From positions 1-54,116 of the forward strand of contig CAZBBB010000011.1 in the NCBI GenBank assembly GCA_964490005.1: a stretch of DNA of 54,116 nt, read 5' to 3'. Shown here piece after piece: positions 9,389 to 18,297 of the stretch. The translations under genes were made by a program, and so were the position numbers. The DNA comes from CAZBBB01 sp964490005 (GTDB lineage Bacteria > Planctomycetota > B15-G4). Below the pieces are notes generated by a model. It did no database searches. It saw only the letters and a list, made by a program, of their open reading frames with translations, and was not told the DNA's origin. How positions within the stretch are numbered: position 1 is the stretch's first letter; each line of letters starts with the position of its first letter.

Positions 9389-10774
9389 GTGAGCGGCGCG
9401 CGTCTGCAGCGCCTCCGCGAGCGGCTGGCCGCCGCCGGGCAGGAGCACGTGCTGCGCTTCGCGGGCGAACTCGAGCCCGCGCGACTCGACGCGTTCCTGA
9501 CGCGCCTGGAGTCGCTCGACCTGCCCAAGCTCTCGCGCCAGATCGCCGCCGCGCTCGGCCCCGCGCCGCGGCCCGCGCGGGACGTGCAGCCGCCCGAACT
9601 GGTCGAGGCCGGCGACTCGCCCGAGCACGCGGCCCGCGACGCCGCCGCGCGCGCCGTCGGCGAGCAGGCGCTGGCGGAGGGGCGCGTGGCGGCCTTCCTC
9701 GTCGCCGGCGGGCAGGGGACGCGCCTCGGCTTCGACGGTCCCAAGGGCCGCTTCCCGGTCGGCCCGCTCACGGGACGCTCGCTGTTCGCCTGGCACGCGC
9801 AGCGCGTGCTGGCCGCCGGCCGCCGCTGCGGCCGCGCCATCCCGTACTACGTGATGACCAGCGAGGCCAACGACGCCGACACGCGCGCGGCCTTCGAGGA
9901 AGCCGGTTGGTTCGGGCTCGACCCCGCCGACGTCATGTTCCTGGTGCAGGGCATGCTGCCGGCCGTCGACCACGAGGGCCGGATGCTGCTCGCCGACAAG
10001 GACGCGCTGGCGCTCTCGCCCGACGGCCACGGCGGGAGCCTGCGCGCGCTGGAGGCGAGCGGCGCGCTGCAGGACATGCGGCGGCGCGGCGTGGAGCAGA
10101 TCTTCTACTTCCAGGTCGACAACCCGCTGGCGCGCGTGCTCGATCCGGTCTTCCTCGGCCTGCACCTGCAGCGCGGGGCCGAGATGTCGACCAAGGTCGT
10201 CGCCAAGACCGACCCCGCCGAGAAGGTCGGCGTGATCGCCACGCTCGACGGGCGCCCCGGCGTCATCGAGTACTCCGATCTCGACCCGGCGCTGGCCGCC
10301 GCCCGCGCGCCCGACGGCCGGCTGCGCTTCCGCGCGGGGAACATCGCCATCCACGTGCTGGCCTGCGATTTCGTGCGGCGGCTGGTGGCGGGCGAGTGGG
10401 CGCTGCCGGTGCACCGCGCCGACAAGATCGTGCCCTGCCTCGACGCGTCGGGGCGCCTCGTGCGTCCCGAGGCGCCCAACGCGATCAAGATGGAGACCTT
10501 CGTCTTCGACGCGCTCGGCTTGGCGCGCGCCACCGTCACCCAGGAGGTCCTCCGCGAGGACGAGTTCGCGCCGGTCAAGAACGCGCGGGGCCCCGACAGC
10601 CCGGACACGGCGCGTGCCGCGCTCTCCGCGCAGGCCCGGCGCTGGATGGCGGCCGCCGGCCTCGCGCCCCCCAAGGGCGAGGCCGAGGTCGGCCCGCTGT
10701 TCGCGCTGGATCGGGAGGAATTCCTCGCTAACCTGACGCGCAGCGACTTCGGTCCGGTGTTCGACCGCAGCTGA
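9389..10774 (+). CDS. UDP-sugar pyrophosphorylase, UAP/AGX type
   Basis: A 461-aa nucleotidyltransferase of the UDPGP family, resembling the eukaryotic UDP-N-acetylglucosamine pyrophosphorylase rather than bacterial GlmU or GalU. Evidence is the loop LVAGGQGTRLG (104-114) followed by PKGRFPVG, then YYVMTSEAND, FGLDPADVMFLVQGMLP, PDGHGG, FQVDNPLARVLDP and KVGVIATLDG. It probably makes UDP-GlcNAc (or another UDP-hexose) from the sugar-1-phosphate and UTP. Start is GTG 9389, directly after fabF. With ddl and dapB downstream, the likely role is envelope precursor supply. Exact sugar specificity is inferred, not proven. Confidence 0.88.
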   Translation: MSGARLQRLRERLAAAGQEHVLRFAGELEPARLDAFLTRLESLDLPKLSRQIAAALGPAPRPARDVQPPELVEAGDSPEHAARDAAARAVGEQALAEGRVAAFLVAGGQGTRLGFDGPKGRFPVGPLTGRSLFAWHAQRVLAAGRRCGRAIPYYVMTSEANDADTRAAFEEAGWFGLDPADVMFLVQGMLPAVDHEGRMLLADKDALALSPDGHGGSLRALEASGALQDMRRRGVEQIFYFQVDNPLARVLDPVFLGLHLQRGAEMSTKVVAKTDPAEKVGVIATLDGRPGVIEYSDLDPALAAARAPDGRLRFRAGNIAIHVLACDFVRRLVAGEWALPVHRADKIVPCLDASGRLVRPEAPNAIKMETFVFDALGLARATVTQEVLREDEFAPVKNARGPDSPDTARAALSAQARRWMAAAGLAPPKGEAEVGPLFALDREEFLANLTRSDFGPVFDRS

Positions 10775-10830
10775 GTCGCGCGGCGCGGCGCCCGCTGCCA
10801 TGCGCAGCGGGGCCCTTCGGGAGCAGAGCG

Positions 10831-11837
<1,007 letters not shown>

Positions 11838-11841
<4 letters not shown>

Positions 11842-12518
11842 AGCGCCGGCTGCTCGTCGCGGGGGCGGCCGGGCGGCTGGGCGCGCTCGTCGTGCGCGAG
11901 CTGGCAGGCGTCGGCGACATCGACGTGGTCGGCACGCTCGTGCGCGGCTCGGACGCCGCGGCGATCTTCGAGCTGAGCCGTCCCGAGATCCTGCTCGACC
12001 TGAGCCTGGCGCCGGCCACGCGCGAGCTGGCGCCGCAGGCCATCGAGCGCGGCGTGCTGCCCGTCATCGGCACGAGCGGCCTCGGAGCCGACGACGTGCG
12101 CGCGCTGCGCGAGGCGCTGGTGCGCGCCGGCCTGCCGGGGCTGCTCGTGCCCAACTTCTCGCTCGGCGCCGTGCTGCAGATGCGGCTGGCCGAGCAGGTC
12201 GCGCGGCACCTGCCCTGCGTCGCGATCCGCGAGGCGCACCATCCGGGCAAGCGCGACTCGCCCTCGGGCACCGCCCTCGCGACGGCGCGCCGGCTGGCCG
12301 CGGCGGGGGCCGGCGAGGTGCCGATCACCGCCGAGCGCCGCCCCGACGTGGTGGCGCGGCAGTCGGTCGAGTTCGGCGGCGCCGGCGAACGCCTGCAACT
12401 CTTCCACGAGGTCGACGACCGCCGGGCCTATCTGCCGGGCATCCTGCTCGCGCTGCGCGGCGTGTCGCGGCTGCCGCCGGGACTCACGATCGGTCTCGAC
12501 GCGCTGCTGGCGGACTGA
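11838..12518 (+). CDS. dapB: 4-hydroxy-tetrahydrodipicolinate reductase
   Basis: DapB reduces hydroxy-tetrahydrodipicolinate in the lysine/meso-diaminopimelate pathway. The 226-aa protein has the N-terminal nucleotide-binding GAAGRLG (9-15), the catalytic EAHHPGKRDSPSGTA (H134-H135, K138) and a C-terminal dinucleotide-fold finish. It is shorter than the common roughly 270 aa; the first half is compact and the usual longer GxGGRMG region is trimmed. The start ATG overlaps the ddl stop (ATGA), pairing two peptidoglycan precursor enzymes in one transcript. No dapA is nearby. Confidence 0.92.
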
Positions 12519-12547
12519 GCGGCGCGGGACGTCGGCGCGCGCCCTGC

Positions 12548-12553
12548 TATCAT
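12548..12553 (+). promoter_or_regulatory. -10 box of tRNA-Leu
   Basis: TATCAT, a 5/6 match to TATAAT, lies 13 nt upstream of the mature tRNA 5' end. No clear -35 is visible at the expected distance. Confidence 0.4.
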
Positions 12554-12566
12554 CGCGCCCCTCGCG

Positions 12567-12656
12567 GCCAGAGTGGCGGAATCGGCAGACGCGGCGGATT
12601 CAAAATCCGCAGCCCCTCAGACGGGCGTGGGGGTTCAAGTCCCCCCTCTGGCACCA
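12567..12656 (+). tRNA. tRNA-Leu (anticodon CAA)
   Basis: The 90-nt class II tRNA has a perfect acceptor stem GCCAGAG/CTCTGGC. The anticodon stem GCGGA/TCCGC encloses the loop TTCAAAA, giving anticodon CAA (reads UUG). There is a long variable arm and a T arm GGGGG-TTCAAGT-CCCCC. The 3' ACCA is encoded in the DNA (12653-12656). It ends 15 nt before the stop of the converging membrane-protein gene. Confidence 0.96.
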
Positions 12657-12671
12657 CGATCGCGAGCCCGC

Positions 12672-12986
12672 CTAGCCGCGCCAGGCGCGCCAGTCGCGCG
12701 TGCGGCCGGCCGCGTCCGGCGGGACGTCTTCGCCGTCGGTCGGGCCCTGCGGATCCCGCGCGGCCTCGTCGAGCGGCTCATCGGCCCGCGAGCGCAGTCT
12801 CAGCACGCGGAACACGAGCAGTTGCGCCCCCAGGAACACGGCCAGGGCCGCGACGAGCAGCCCCACGACCTCGCCGCCCGGCAGCAGCACCGCGCCGGCG
12901 AGCAGGCTCACGCCGCCCGCCACCAGCCCCACGGCCAGCACGAGCAGCATCAGGCTCGCGGCGAGGCTGCGTTCGGCCCGTGGCAT
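12672..12986 (-). CDS. Small two-helix membrane protein
   Basis: A 104-aa protein of unknown function. Residues about 9-32 and 39-61 are strongly hydrophobic (Leu/Val/Ala/Gly), giving two membrane spans in a hairpin. Roughly 40 charged, hydrophilic residues follow (RLRSRADEPLDEAARDP...), probably on the cytoplasmic side given the flanking arginines. It lies 42 nt downstream of the S8 protease stop on the same strand and could be co-transcribed with it. The family is not recognised, and a coding role rests on the coherent hydropathy pattern. Confidence 0.6.
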   Translation of the reverse strand: MPRAERSLAASLMLLVLAVGLVAGGVSLLAGAVLLPGGEVVGLLVAALAVFLGAQLLVFRVLRLRSRADEPLDEAARDPQGPTDGEDVPPDAAGRTRDWRAWRG

Positions 12987-13028
12987 GCGGACGCGATCGT
13001 AGCAGGCGCCGCGAGCCCTGCCTTCAGG

Positions 13029-16000
13029 TCACGGCACCCACCCCAGCCCGTCCACGTCGGCGGCGGTCGCGATGCCGAGCGCCGAGAGGTCGAGCCGGAG
13101 GCTCGCGGTGCCGCTCGTCGTCGAACCGAAGCTGCCGTCGAACTGGCCCACGTCCTCGTCGTCGCCGGCGCCTCCGGCGGCCGACCAGACGCCGACGGTC
13201 GAGAATAGCATCCGGTTGGCGCCGTCGAACGCCAATCCGCAGATGTCCTCGTCGGCGGTCGTGGAGAAGCCCACGTCGCTGCCGTCGAAGTGCAGCGACC
13301 AGGTGCCGGCCGTCGTCGCGCCGTACTGCGTCGCGCTGAACAGCAGCACGTCCTCGTCCTGCACGCTCGACACGCCGGTCACGGCGCCCGAGCCGATGAT
13401 CGACAGCGCCAGGCCGCCGCCGGGGAACTCGTAGATGCCGTCGATGTCCTCGTTGCTCGTGGTCAGGCCGACGTCGCTGCCGTCGAAGACGAAGCTGAAG
13501 GTCCCGGCCGTGTTCGCGCCGGACGAGGTGAACGAGAAGATCATCAGGTCCTTGTCCTCGACGGTCGTGCCCGAGGGCCCGCCGGTGAGGCCCGGCACCG
13601 TGAAGGTCGCGCTGTCGAGCGAGAGCACCAGGCTGCCGTCGCTCAGCACGTGCAGCGCGTTGACGTCGGTGCCGCCCAGGCCCACGTCGCTGCCGTCGAA
13701 ATACAGCGCCCACAGGCCCGTCGCCGGGTCGTAGCTCACCACGTCCTCGTCGGCGACGCTGCCCACGCCGGGCACGGTGACGGTCGCCGTGAACGAGAGG
13801 TAGTAGAGCCCCGAGCCGGTCGAAGGCGCGCTCACCGTCACGTAGCCGGTCTTGGTCTCGCCGTCCGTGCCGCCGGGGCCGGTCGCCGTGAGCGTCACGG
13901 AGTAGGTGCCGGGGCTGGTGTAGGTGTGCTGGGGATGCTGCGCGGTGGACGTGCCGCCGTCACCGAAGGCCCAGCTCCAGGTGCTCACCGAGCCCGTCGA
14001 GGTGTCGGTGAAGGACACCAGCAGCGGCGCGGTGCCGCTGAGCGGCGTGCCGGTGAAGTTCGCCACGGGCGCGGCCGGGCCGCCGCCCGATTCGGCGATC
14101 TGCCCGGTCAGGACGAGCGCATAGCCCTGCCCGACGGAGTAGTTGCCCGCGCCGGGGTCGACCGTGGCCGTCCACGCGCCCACGGCGGGGGAGGCCAGGT
14201 AAACGTTCTCGACGTTGTTGAGCGTGTCGGCGCTGCCGCCGGTGATCGACGTGCCCGTCGTGCCGTTGAACACGTTGCCGCGATACGTCGCACCGCCCGG
14301 CGCCGTCACGATCAGGTCGAGATCGTTGATCAGCTTCTTGCCCGTGCCGGCCGCGCCCGGTTCGTCGGTCCAGGCCAGCGTGACGCGCAGCATCTCGGTG
14401 CCGCCGGTGACGTTGAAGCTCAGCACGTCGTTGGCGTTGGCCGCGGAGGTGAAACCCGCCGCCGACGGCACGTCGGACACGATCAGCCGCCGCGTGCCCG
14501 TGCCGAAGTCGAGCACGTCCGTGAGCACCGGCTCGCCCCAACCCTGGTACATGTTCGGGAACAGGTTGTCGCCCAGGTTGAGTCCCGTGAGCCGGTGGCC
14601 GGCGTTCACGAGCATGGCCTTGAGCAGGGCCGCGGACGCGTCGTTGAGCGGCGCGCTGCCCGGGTAGCGGCCCTCCTGGAAGTACTGGTGCACGAGCGCG
14701 CCGGCGCCGGCGGTGATGGGCGAGGAGAAGCTCGTGCCCGAGGTGTACTGGTAGGCGCAGGAGGCGGCGCTGGCTCCGTTGGTGTCCGGCAGGATGAGCA
14801 GCGACTGCACGCCGCCCGTGCGCGGCGCGGTGTCGGTGCCCGGCGCCATGACGTCGGGCTTGCGCCGCCCGTCGAAGACCGGCCCGGTGCTCGAGAAGCT
14901 CGCGCGGTCCTCGGGCTTGAGCACGTCGTCGCTGGCGCCGACGGCCAGGCCGTTCTTCACGACCGCCTGCGAGGTGAGCTTGTTGGAGCCGGCGCCCGCG
15001 TTGCCCGCCGCCATGCACTGCAGCATGTTCGGATGGTCGAAGCCCTTGGTGTCGTGGACGACCGAGACCTGCGTGTAGGTGTTGGCGGCCTCGGCCAGGC
15101 CCACGCTGTGGTTCGTCGTGCAGACGCCGGCGTTCGCCATGTTCGTGAGCGTGATCCCCATGTTCGTCGGGAACTCGCCGGGCGACTCCCAGCGGAACAC
15201 GTTGGCGCTGTCCATGACCGGCGTGAGGAACAGCTGCGCCTCGTGCGCGATGCCCGGGCCCAGCAGGCCCGAGTAGTTGCTCGGCGACCAGGTGTCCCAG
15301 GTGTCGGGGTCGTGCTCCCACCACTTGACGTCGTTGTTGCCGTAGAAGTCGCCCGCCGCCGCGCCGGCCACGCCCACGCCGTGCTCGTCGGCCGCCACGC
15401 CCTGCAGCGTGGCGCCGCCGAGAGCGTCGCCCCGCGGAATCTTGAGGTTCACGCCGCCGGCGCCGACCGTGCCGAGCAGCACGCGCGAGAGATTGGGCAG
15501 CGCGAAGCCGTAGTTGTCGATGGCCGTGTCGGGGTACCCGGTGTTGCAGCCCGCGGTGCCGACGTTGTTCCAGTCGTAGGAGGTGTCGACCACGCCGATG
15601 AACTGGCCCTGTCCCTGCAGGTTGTGCGTCAGCCAGAGCGGGTAGTTGGTGGCGTTGACGATGGGGGAGTCGAGCACGTCGTCCTTCGCCAGCGCGCGCT
15701 TCTGCAGCTTGCCGGCGGCGCTCAGGTCGTGGGCGGCCAGGCCGTCGCCGCTCTCCTGCACGAGCCGCACGCCCTCGATCGACGCGAGGGCGGCGATCTG
15801 GGCGGGCTTGGCGCGCACGACGACGAAGTGCACGTCGTAGGTCTGCAGTCCGCGCTGTTCGACCTCCGCAAGCACCTCGACGCCGAGAGCGCGCAGCGCC
15901 GCGACGACGGCGGAGCGCGGGTGGCCGGGCATCAGGTCGAGATCGAGCTGCAGAGTCGCTCGGCCGGCACGATCGGCGCTCGTCAGCAGCGCCGTCCCGA

Positions 16001-16538
16001 TCGTCGGGTCGAGCTTCCAGGCCGGCTGGTAGCGCGTGACCAGATCGACGGACGGCGCGCTCTCGAGCGCGCGCAGAGTGGCCGGGTCGGCGACCCACGC
16101 CGCGGCCGCATCGTTGGGCACGTACCAGCGCGAGAGCAGCGTGCCGTCGGCGCGGCGCACGGGCCCGGTGAGCGCGTCGAGCAGCTGTTGTTCGTCGCGC
16201 CCGTAGCCGCCGGCGAAGTGCACGATGAACCAGCCGGCCTCGAAGCGGCCCGCGAGCGCCGCGTCGCGATCGAGCGCCGCGGGGATGGTCGGCACCTCGC
16301 CGTCGACGACGATGGCCGAGCCGGCGTGGATCACGCCGCGCGTGTCCTGCCCTTCATGCAGCGCGCTCACGAAGGGCGGCCGCTGCGCGAAGGGATACCA
16401 CGACCAGTCCTGCTCGACGGCGCTCGGCGCCGCGGGAGGATGGGCGGGCGCTCGACCCGGATCGACTTGCGCACTCGCGGACAGCGCGATCAGGCCGAAG
16501 GTGCAGACACGCACGAACCACGCGACGGATCCCGACAT
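13029..16538 (-). CDS. Secreted subtilisin-like S8 protease with PKD and repeats
   Basis: A 1169-aa exported serine protease. Residues 1-23 are a signal peptide ending ASA. The S8 triad is D318 (FIGVVDTSYDW), H386 (DEHGVGVAG) and S603 (GTSFSSP), with oxyanion N513 (AAGNAG). There is a long insertion between Asp and His, as in large bacterial subtilases. A proprotein-convertase-like beta domain spans about 690-815, a PKD domain about 824-904 (WAFGDGGTST), and a repeat tail about 920-1169 (described separately). The ATG at 16538 has GGGAG nine nt upstream. Probably a cell-surface or extracellular nutrient-acquiring protease; the repeats may bind surface or substrate. Confidence 0.9.
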   Translation of the reverse strand: MSGSVAWFVRVCTFGLIALSASAQVDPGRAPAHPPAAPSAVEQDWSWYPFAQRPPFVSALHEGQDTRGVIHAGSAIVVDGEVPTIPAALDRDAALAGRFEAGWFIVHFAGGYGRDEQQLLDALTGPVRRADGTLLSRWYVPNDAAAAWVADPATLRALESAPSVDLVTRYQPAWKLDPTIGTALLTSADRAGRATLQLDLDLMPGHPRSAVVAALRALGVEVLAEVEQRGLQTYDVHFVVVRAKPAQIAALASIEGVRLVQESGDGLAAHDLSAAGKLQKRALAKDDVLDSPIVNATNYPLWLTHNLQGQGQFIGVVDTSYDWNNVGTAGCNTGYPDTAIDNYGFALPNLSRVLLGTVGAGGVNLKIPRGDALGGATLQGVAADEHGVGVAGAAAGDFYGNNDVKWWEHDPDTWDTWSPSNYSGLLGPGIAHEAQLFLTPVMDSANVFRWESPGEFPTNMGITLTNMANAGVCTTNHSVGLAEAANTYTQVSVVHDTKGFDHPNMLQCMAAGNAGAGSNKLTSQAVVKNGLAVGASDDVLKPEDRASFSSTGPVFDGRRKPDVMAPGTDTAPRTGGVQSLLILPDTNGASAASCAYQYTSGTSFSSPITAGAGALVHQYFQEGRYPGSAPLNDASAALLKAMLVNAGHRLTGLNLGDNLFPNMYQGWGEPVLTDVLDFGTGTRRLIVSDVPSAAGFTSAANANDVLSFNVTGGTEMLRVTLAWTDEPGAAGTGKKLINDLDLIVTAPGGATYRGNVFNGTTGTSITGGSADTLNNVENVYLASPAVGAWTATVDPGAGNYSVGQGYALVLTGQIAESGGGPAAPVANFTGTPLSGTAPLLVSFTDTSTGSVSTWSWAFGDGGTSTAQHPQHTYTSPGTYSVTLTATGPGGTDGETKTGYVTVSAPSTGSGLYYLSFTATVTVPGVGSVADEDVVSYDPATGLWALYFDGSDVGLGGTDVNALHVLSDGSLVLSLDSATFTVPGLTGGPSGTTVEDKDLMIFSFTSSGANTAGTFSFVFDGSDVGLTTSNEDIDGIYEFPGGGLALSIIGSGAVTGVSSVQDEDVLLFSATQYGATTAGTWSLHFDGSDVGFSTTADEDICGLAFDGANRMLFSTVGVWSAAGGAGDDEDVGQFDGSFGSTTSGTASLRLDLSALGIATAADVDGLGWVP
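13032..13781 (-). repeat. FDGSDVG repeat tail of the S8 protease
   Basis: Within the coding sequence, residues 920-1169 contain the motif FDGSDVG at 947-953, 1018-1024 and 1084-1090, and a worn fourth unit near 1147 (LRLDLSALGI). Units are 64-71 aa long. Each is led by a (D/E)DEDV or DEDI block (DEDVVSYD, DKDLMIFS, DEDVLLFS, DEDVGQFD). The Asp-rich pattern suggests calcium-stabilised beta blades, which is an inference. Confidence 0.8.
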
Positions 16539-16643
16539 GCGGACACGCTCCCTGGAGATGGAGAGAGGGCCGCGGCGCGCCGCCCTGCCCGGGGCCTGCG
16601 GCCGCGTGAATCCCGAATGCGCGAGATCCTACAGCGGCCGTCG

Positions 16644-16665
16644 GCGGCGCCTAGGGGGGCGCCGC
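16644..16665. other. GC-rich hairpin
   Basis: A perfect 8-bp inverted repeat, GCGGCGCC (16644-16651) with GGCGCCGC (16658-16665), and a 6-nt loop TAGGGG. It lies between tRNA-Val and the S8 protease. No T-run follows on either strand, so it is at best a weak terminator of the tRNA transcript. Confidence 0.3.
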
Positions 16666-16676
16666 GGAAATCCGGC

Positions 16677-16697
16677 GGGCGGGGGCGGGCGGGCGGG
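16677..16697 (+). other. G-quadruplex-type repeat
   Basis: Five runs of at least three G separated by single C residues (GGG-C-GGGGG-C-GGG-C-GGG-C-GGG). It lies 16 nt beyond the tRNA-Val 3' end, so the tRNA transcript would carry the C-rich strand. Single-nucleotide loops are the most stable quadruplex layout. Confidence 0.6.
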
Positions 16698-16712
16698 CGG
16701 TCTTGCCCGCGG

Positions 16713-16788
16713 TGGTGGGCGCGACAGGACTCGAACCTGTGACCCCCTGGGTGTGATCCAGGTGCGCTACCAACTGCGCCACGCGCCC
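16713..16788 (-). tRNA. tRNA-Val (anticodon CAC)
   Basis: The 76-nt tRNA has acceptor stem GGGCGCG/CGCGCCC, D arm GCGC/GCGC, anticodon stem CCTGG/CCAGG with loop ATCACAC (anticodon CAC, reads GUG), T arm ACAGG-TTCGAGT-CCTGT and an encoded 3' ACCA. All stems pair perfectly. Position 32 is A rather than the more usual C. Confidence 0.96.
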
Positions 16789-16803
16789 AAGCGAAGGGCG
16801 CCG

Positions 16804-16833
16804 AGTATGTCGAACCGCAAGCCGCCCGCGCAA
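16804..16833 (-). promoter_or_regulatory. Candidate tRNA-Val promoter
   Basis: On the minus strand, TTGCGC (16833-16828) and CATACT (16809-16804) are spaced 18 nt apart, and 15 nt separate the -10 from the tRNA 5' end. The same TTGCGC hexamer recurs before the EgtB-like gene. Confidence 0.4.
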
Positions 16834-16844
16834 CGCCGCGGCGC

Positions 16845-18233
16845 TCAGCGCAGGTAGCCGAGCGCCCGCAGGCGCGCTTCCGTCTCGGGGTCGGGCCCGG
16901 CGGGCACCTCGTCGTCGGCCAGGGACTCCATCCAGGCCGACCACACCCGCGCCAGCTGCGCGGCAGGTTCGTGATCGACCGCCGCGCGGTCCTCGACCTC
17001 GGGCGCCCAGCCCGCTCCCTGCTGTTCGAACAGTTGCGGCGCGATCGAGCCGCGCTCGGGGAAGGGCACGACCAGCTTGAAGGCCTCGGTGCGCACGAAC
17101 CACGAGCGCGTGCCGGCGCCGCAGACCTCGGCGATCGCCGGATCGTCGTCGCGCAGCGGCAGCGGCGTCCCGTCGCCTGCCAGGCCGGCCAGCCGCAGCA
17201 GCGTCGGACCGAGCGCCGTCAGGGCGACCTGCCGCGGCTCGACCCGCCCCGGCGCGACTCCCGGACCGATGAGCAGCAGCGGAACGCGCAGGGCCTCCTC
17301 GTGCACCTGCTCGCCATGATCGCCGTAGCCGGCCCCGAGCAGGCCCGGACCGGGCGGCGAGTCGGCCGCGCGGGCATGGTCGAAGAGCCCCTCGCCGTGA
17401 TCGGCCGCGATCGCCAGCACGACCGGCCGGCCGCGGAGTTCGGCGGCGCGCTCGGCCAGGCGCAGCAGCGCGCGCGACGCGAACAGCAGCTGCCCGTCGT
17501 AGGCGCGTCGCCAGCCCGCGAGGAAGCGCTCCTGCTCCGCGTTCAGCGCGGAGGACCAGGCGCGCAGCGGCGGACTCGACCAGCCGGGCTGCTCGGCCGC
17601 GAGCGCATCGTGCGCCGGGTCGTACGGGATGTGCGCATCCATCAGGTGCAGGTACACGAAGGCCGGCTGTCCGGCGGACGTCTCGCGCAGGGCCTCGAGG
17701 GCGCGCGCGACGAGCGCGTCGGCGTCCCAGGCGCGCAGCGCGCGCAGGTCGGCCGCGAGGTCGGCGGTGGCGGCGGCCGGCGCGACGTCGAAGGCCTGAA
17801 AGCCGCGCGCGAAGCCGTTGTCCCGCGTGAGCAGCGGGTTGGCGACGATCGCGACGGTGCGCCAGCCGCCCGCCGCGAACCGCTCGGCCAGGGCCGGCGG
17901 CCGCGCGAAGGCCGCATGGCGGTTGGCGCGCACGTCGCGACCCGCGAACAGGGCGGCCATCGAGGGCAGCGTCCACGACGAGGGCGCGACGGCCTGCGTG
18001 AAGTTCGTGCCGCGTGCGACCAGTTCCCGCCAGGGGGACGGGCCGCCCGCGCGCGGCGCGGCCGCCTCGAGCCGATCGGCGCGCGCGGTATCGAGGATCA
18101 CCAGCAGGACGTCGGGGGGCGGCGCCGCCGGACCCGCTCCGCACGAGAGCCCCGCGCCGAGAACCAGACCCAGGCCCAGGCCCCGCGCCAGCCGCAGGGC
18201 CCTGCCCGGCCGCCCGCGCCGACGGCGGGGCAC
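16845..18233 (-). CDS. Sulfatase-fold lipoprotein
   Basis: A 462-aa protein of the alkaline-phosphatase/sulfatase superfamily. The fold is shown by the N-terminal metal-binding DVLLVILDTARADRL, the LPSMAALFAGRD region, HLMDAHIPYDP, ADHGEGLFDH and the typical terminal LRALGYLR. The strand carrying the nucleophile reads SSWTLPSMA, so the classical sulfatase C/S-x-P-x-R motif is missing. It may therefore be a phospho-group transferase or hydrolase rather than a true sulfatase. The GTG start at 18233 gives an Arg-rich N-terminus, a Leu/Gly hydrophobic segment and lipobox GLSC, so it is probably membrane-anchored outside. It is divergent from the gene at 18298. Confidence 0.8.
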   Translation of the reverse strand: MPRRRRGRPGRALRLARGLGLGLVLGAGLSCGAGPAAPPPDVLLVILDTARADRLEAAAPRAGGPSPWRELVARGTNFTQAVAPSSWTLPSMAALFAGRDVRANRHAAFARPPALAERFAAGGWRTVAIVANPLLTRDNGFARGFQAFDVAPAAATADLAADLRALRAWDADALVARALEALRETSAGQPAFVYLHLMDAHIPYDPAHDALAAEQPGWSSPPLRAWSSALNAEQERFLAGWRRAYDGQLLFASRALLRLAERAAELRGRPVVLAIAADHGEGLFDHARAADSPPGPGLLGAGYGDHGEQVHEEALRVPLLLIGPGVAPGRVEPRQVALTALGPTLLRLAGLAGDGTPLPLRDDDPAIAEVCGAGTRSWFVRTEAFKLVVPFPERGSIAPQLFEQQGAGWAPEVEDRAAVDHEPAAQLARVWSAWMESLADDEVPAGPDPETEARLRALGYLR

Positions 18234-18261
18234 AAGTTCCCCCGCGCGCCGGCCGATCAGG

Positions 18262-18281
18262 GAACGATCCCCGAACGATCC
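18262..18281 (+). repeat. Tandem direct repeat in divergent promoter
   Basis: GAACGATCC occurs at 18262-18270 and again at 18273-18281, an 11-bp period (one helical turn), in the 64-nt space between the divergent sulfatase-fold gene and the secreted-protein gene at 18298. It could be a regulator half-site pair. Confidence 0.4.
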
Positions 18282-18297
18282 TCCGGAGACCCGCATC

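Noticed and set aside
12573..13208. A + strand frame starting inside tRNA-Leu
   Set aside because: It covers the tRNA and the opposite strand of a convincing two-span membrane protein, and its product is Arg/His/Gln low-complexity.
16644..16665. Intrinsic terminator for tRNA-Val
   Set aside because: The hairpin is good but there is no T-run on the tRNA strand; kept only as a hairpin feature.
13290..16742. A 1150-codon open frame on the plus strand opposite the S8 protease
   Set aside because: The S8 triad, signal peptide and PKD domain on the minus strand are clear. The antisense product is Arg/Ala/Gly-rich and also runs into the tRNA-Val gene.
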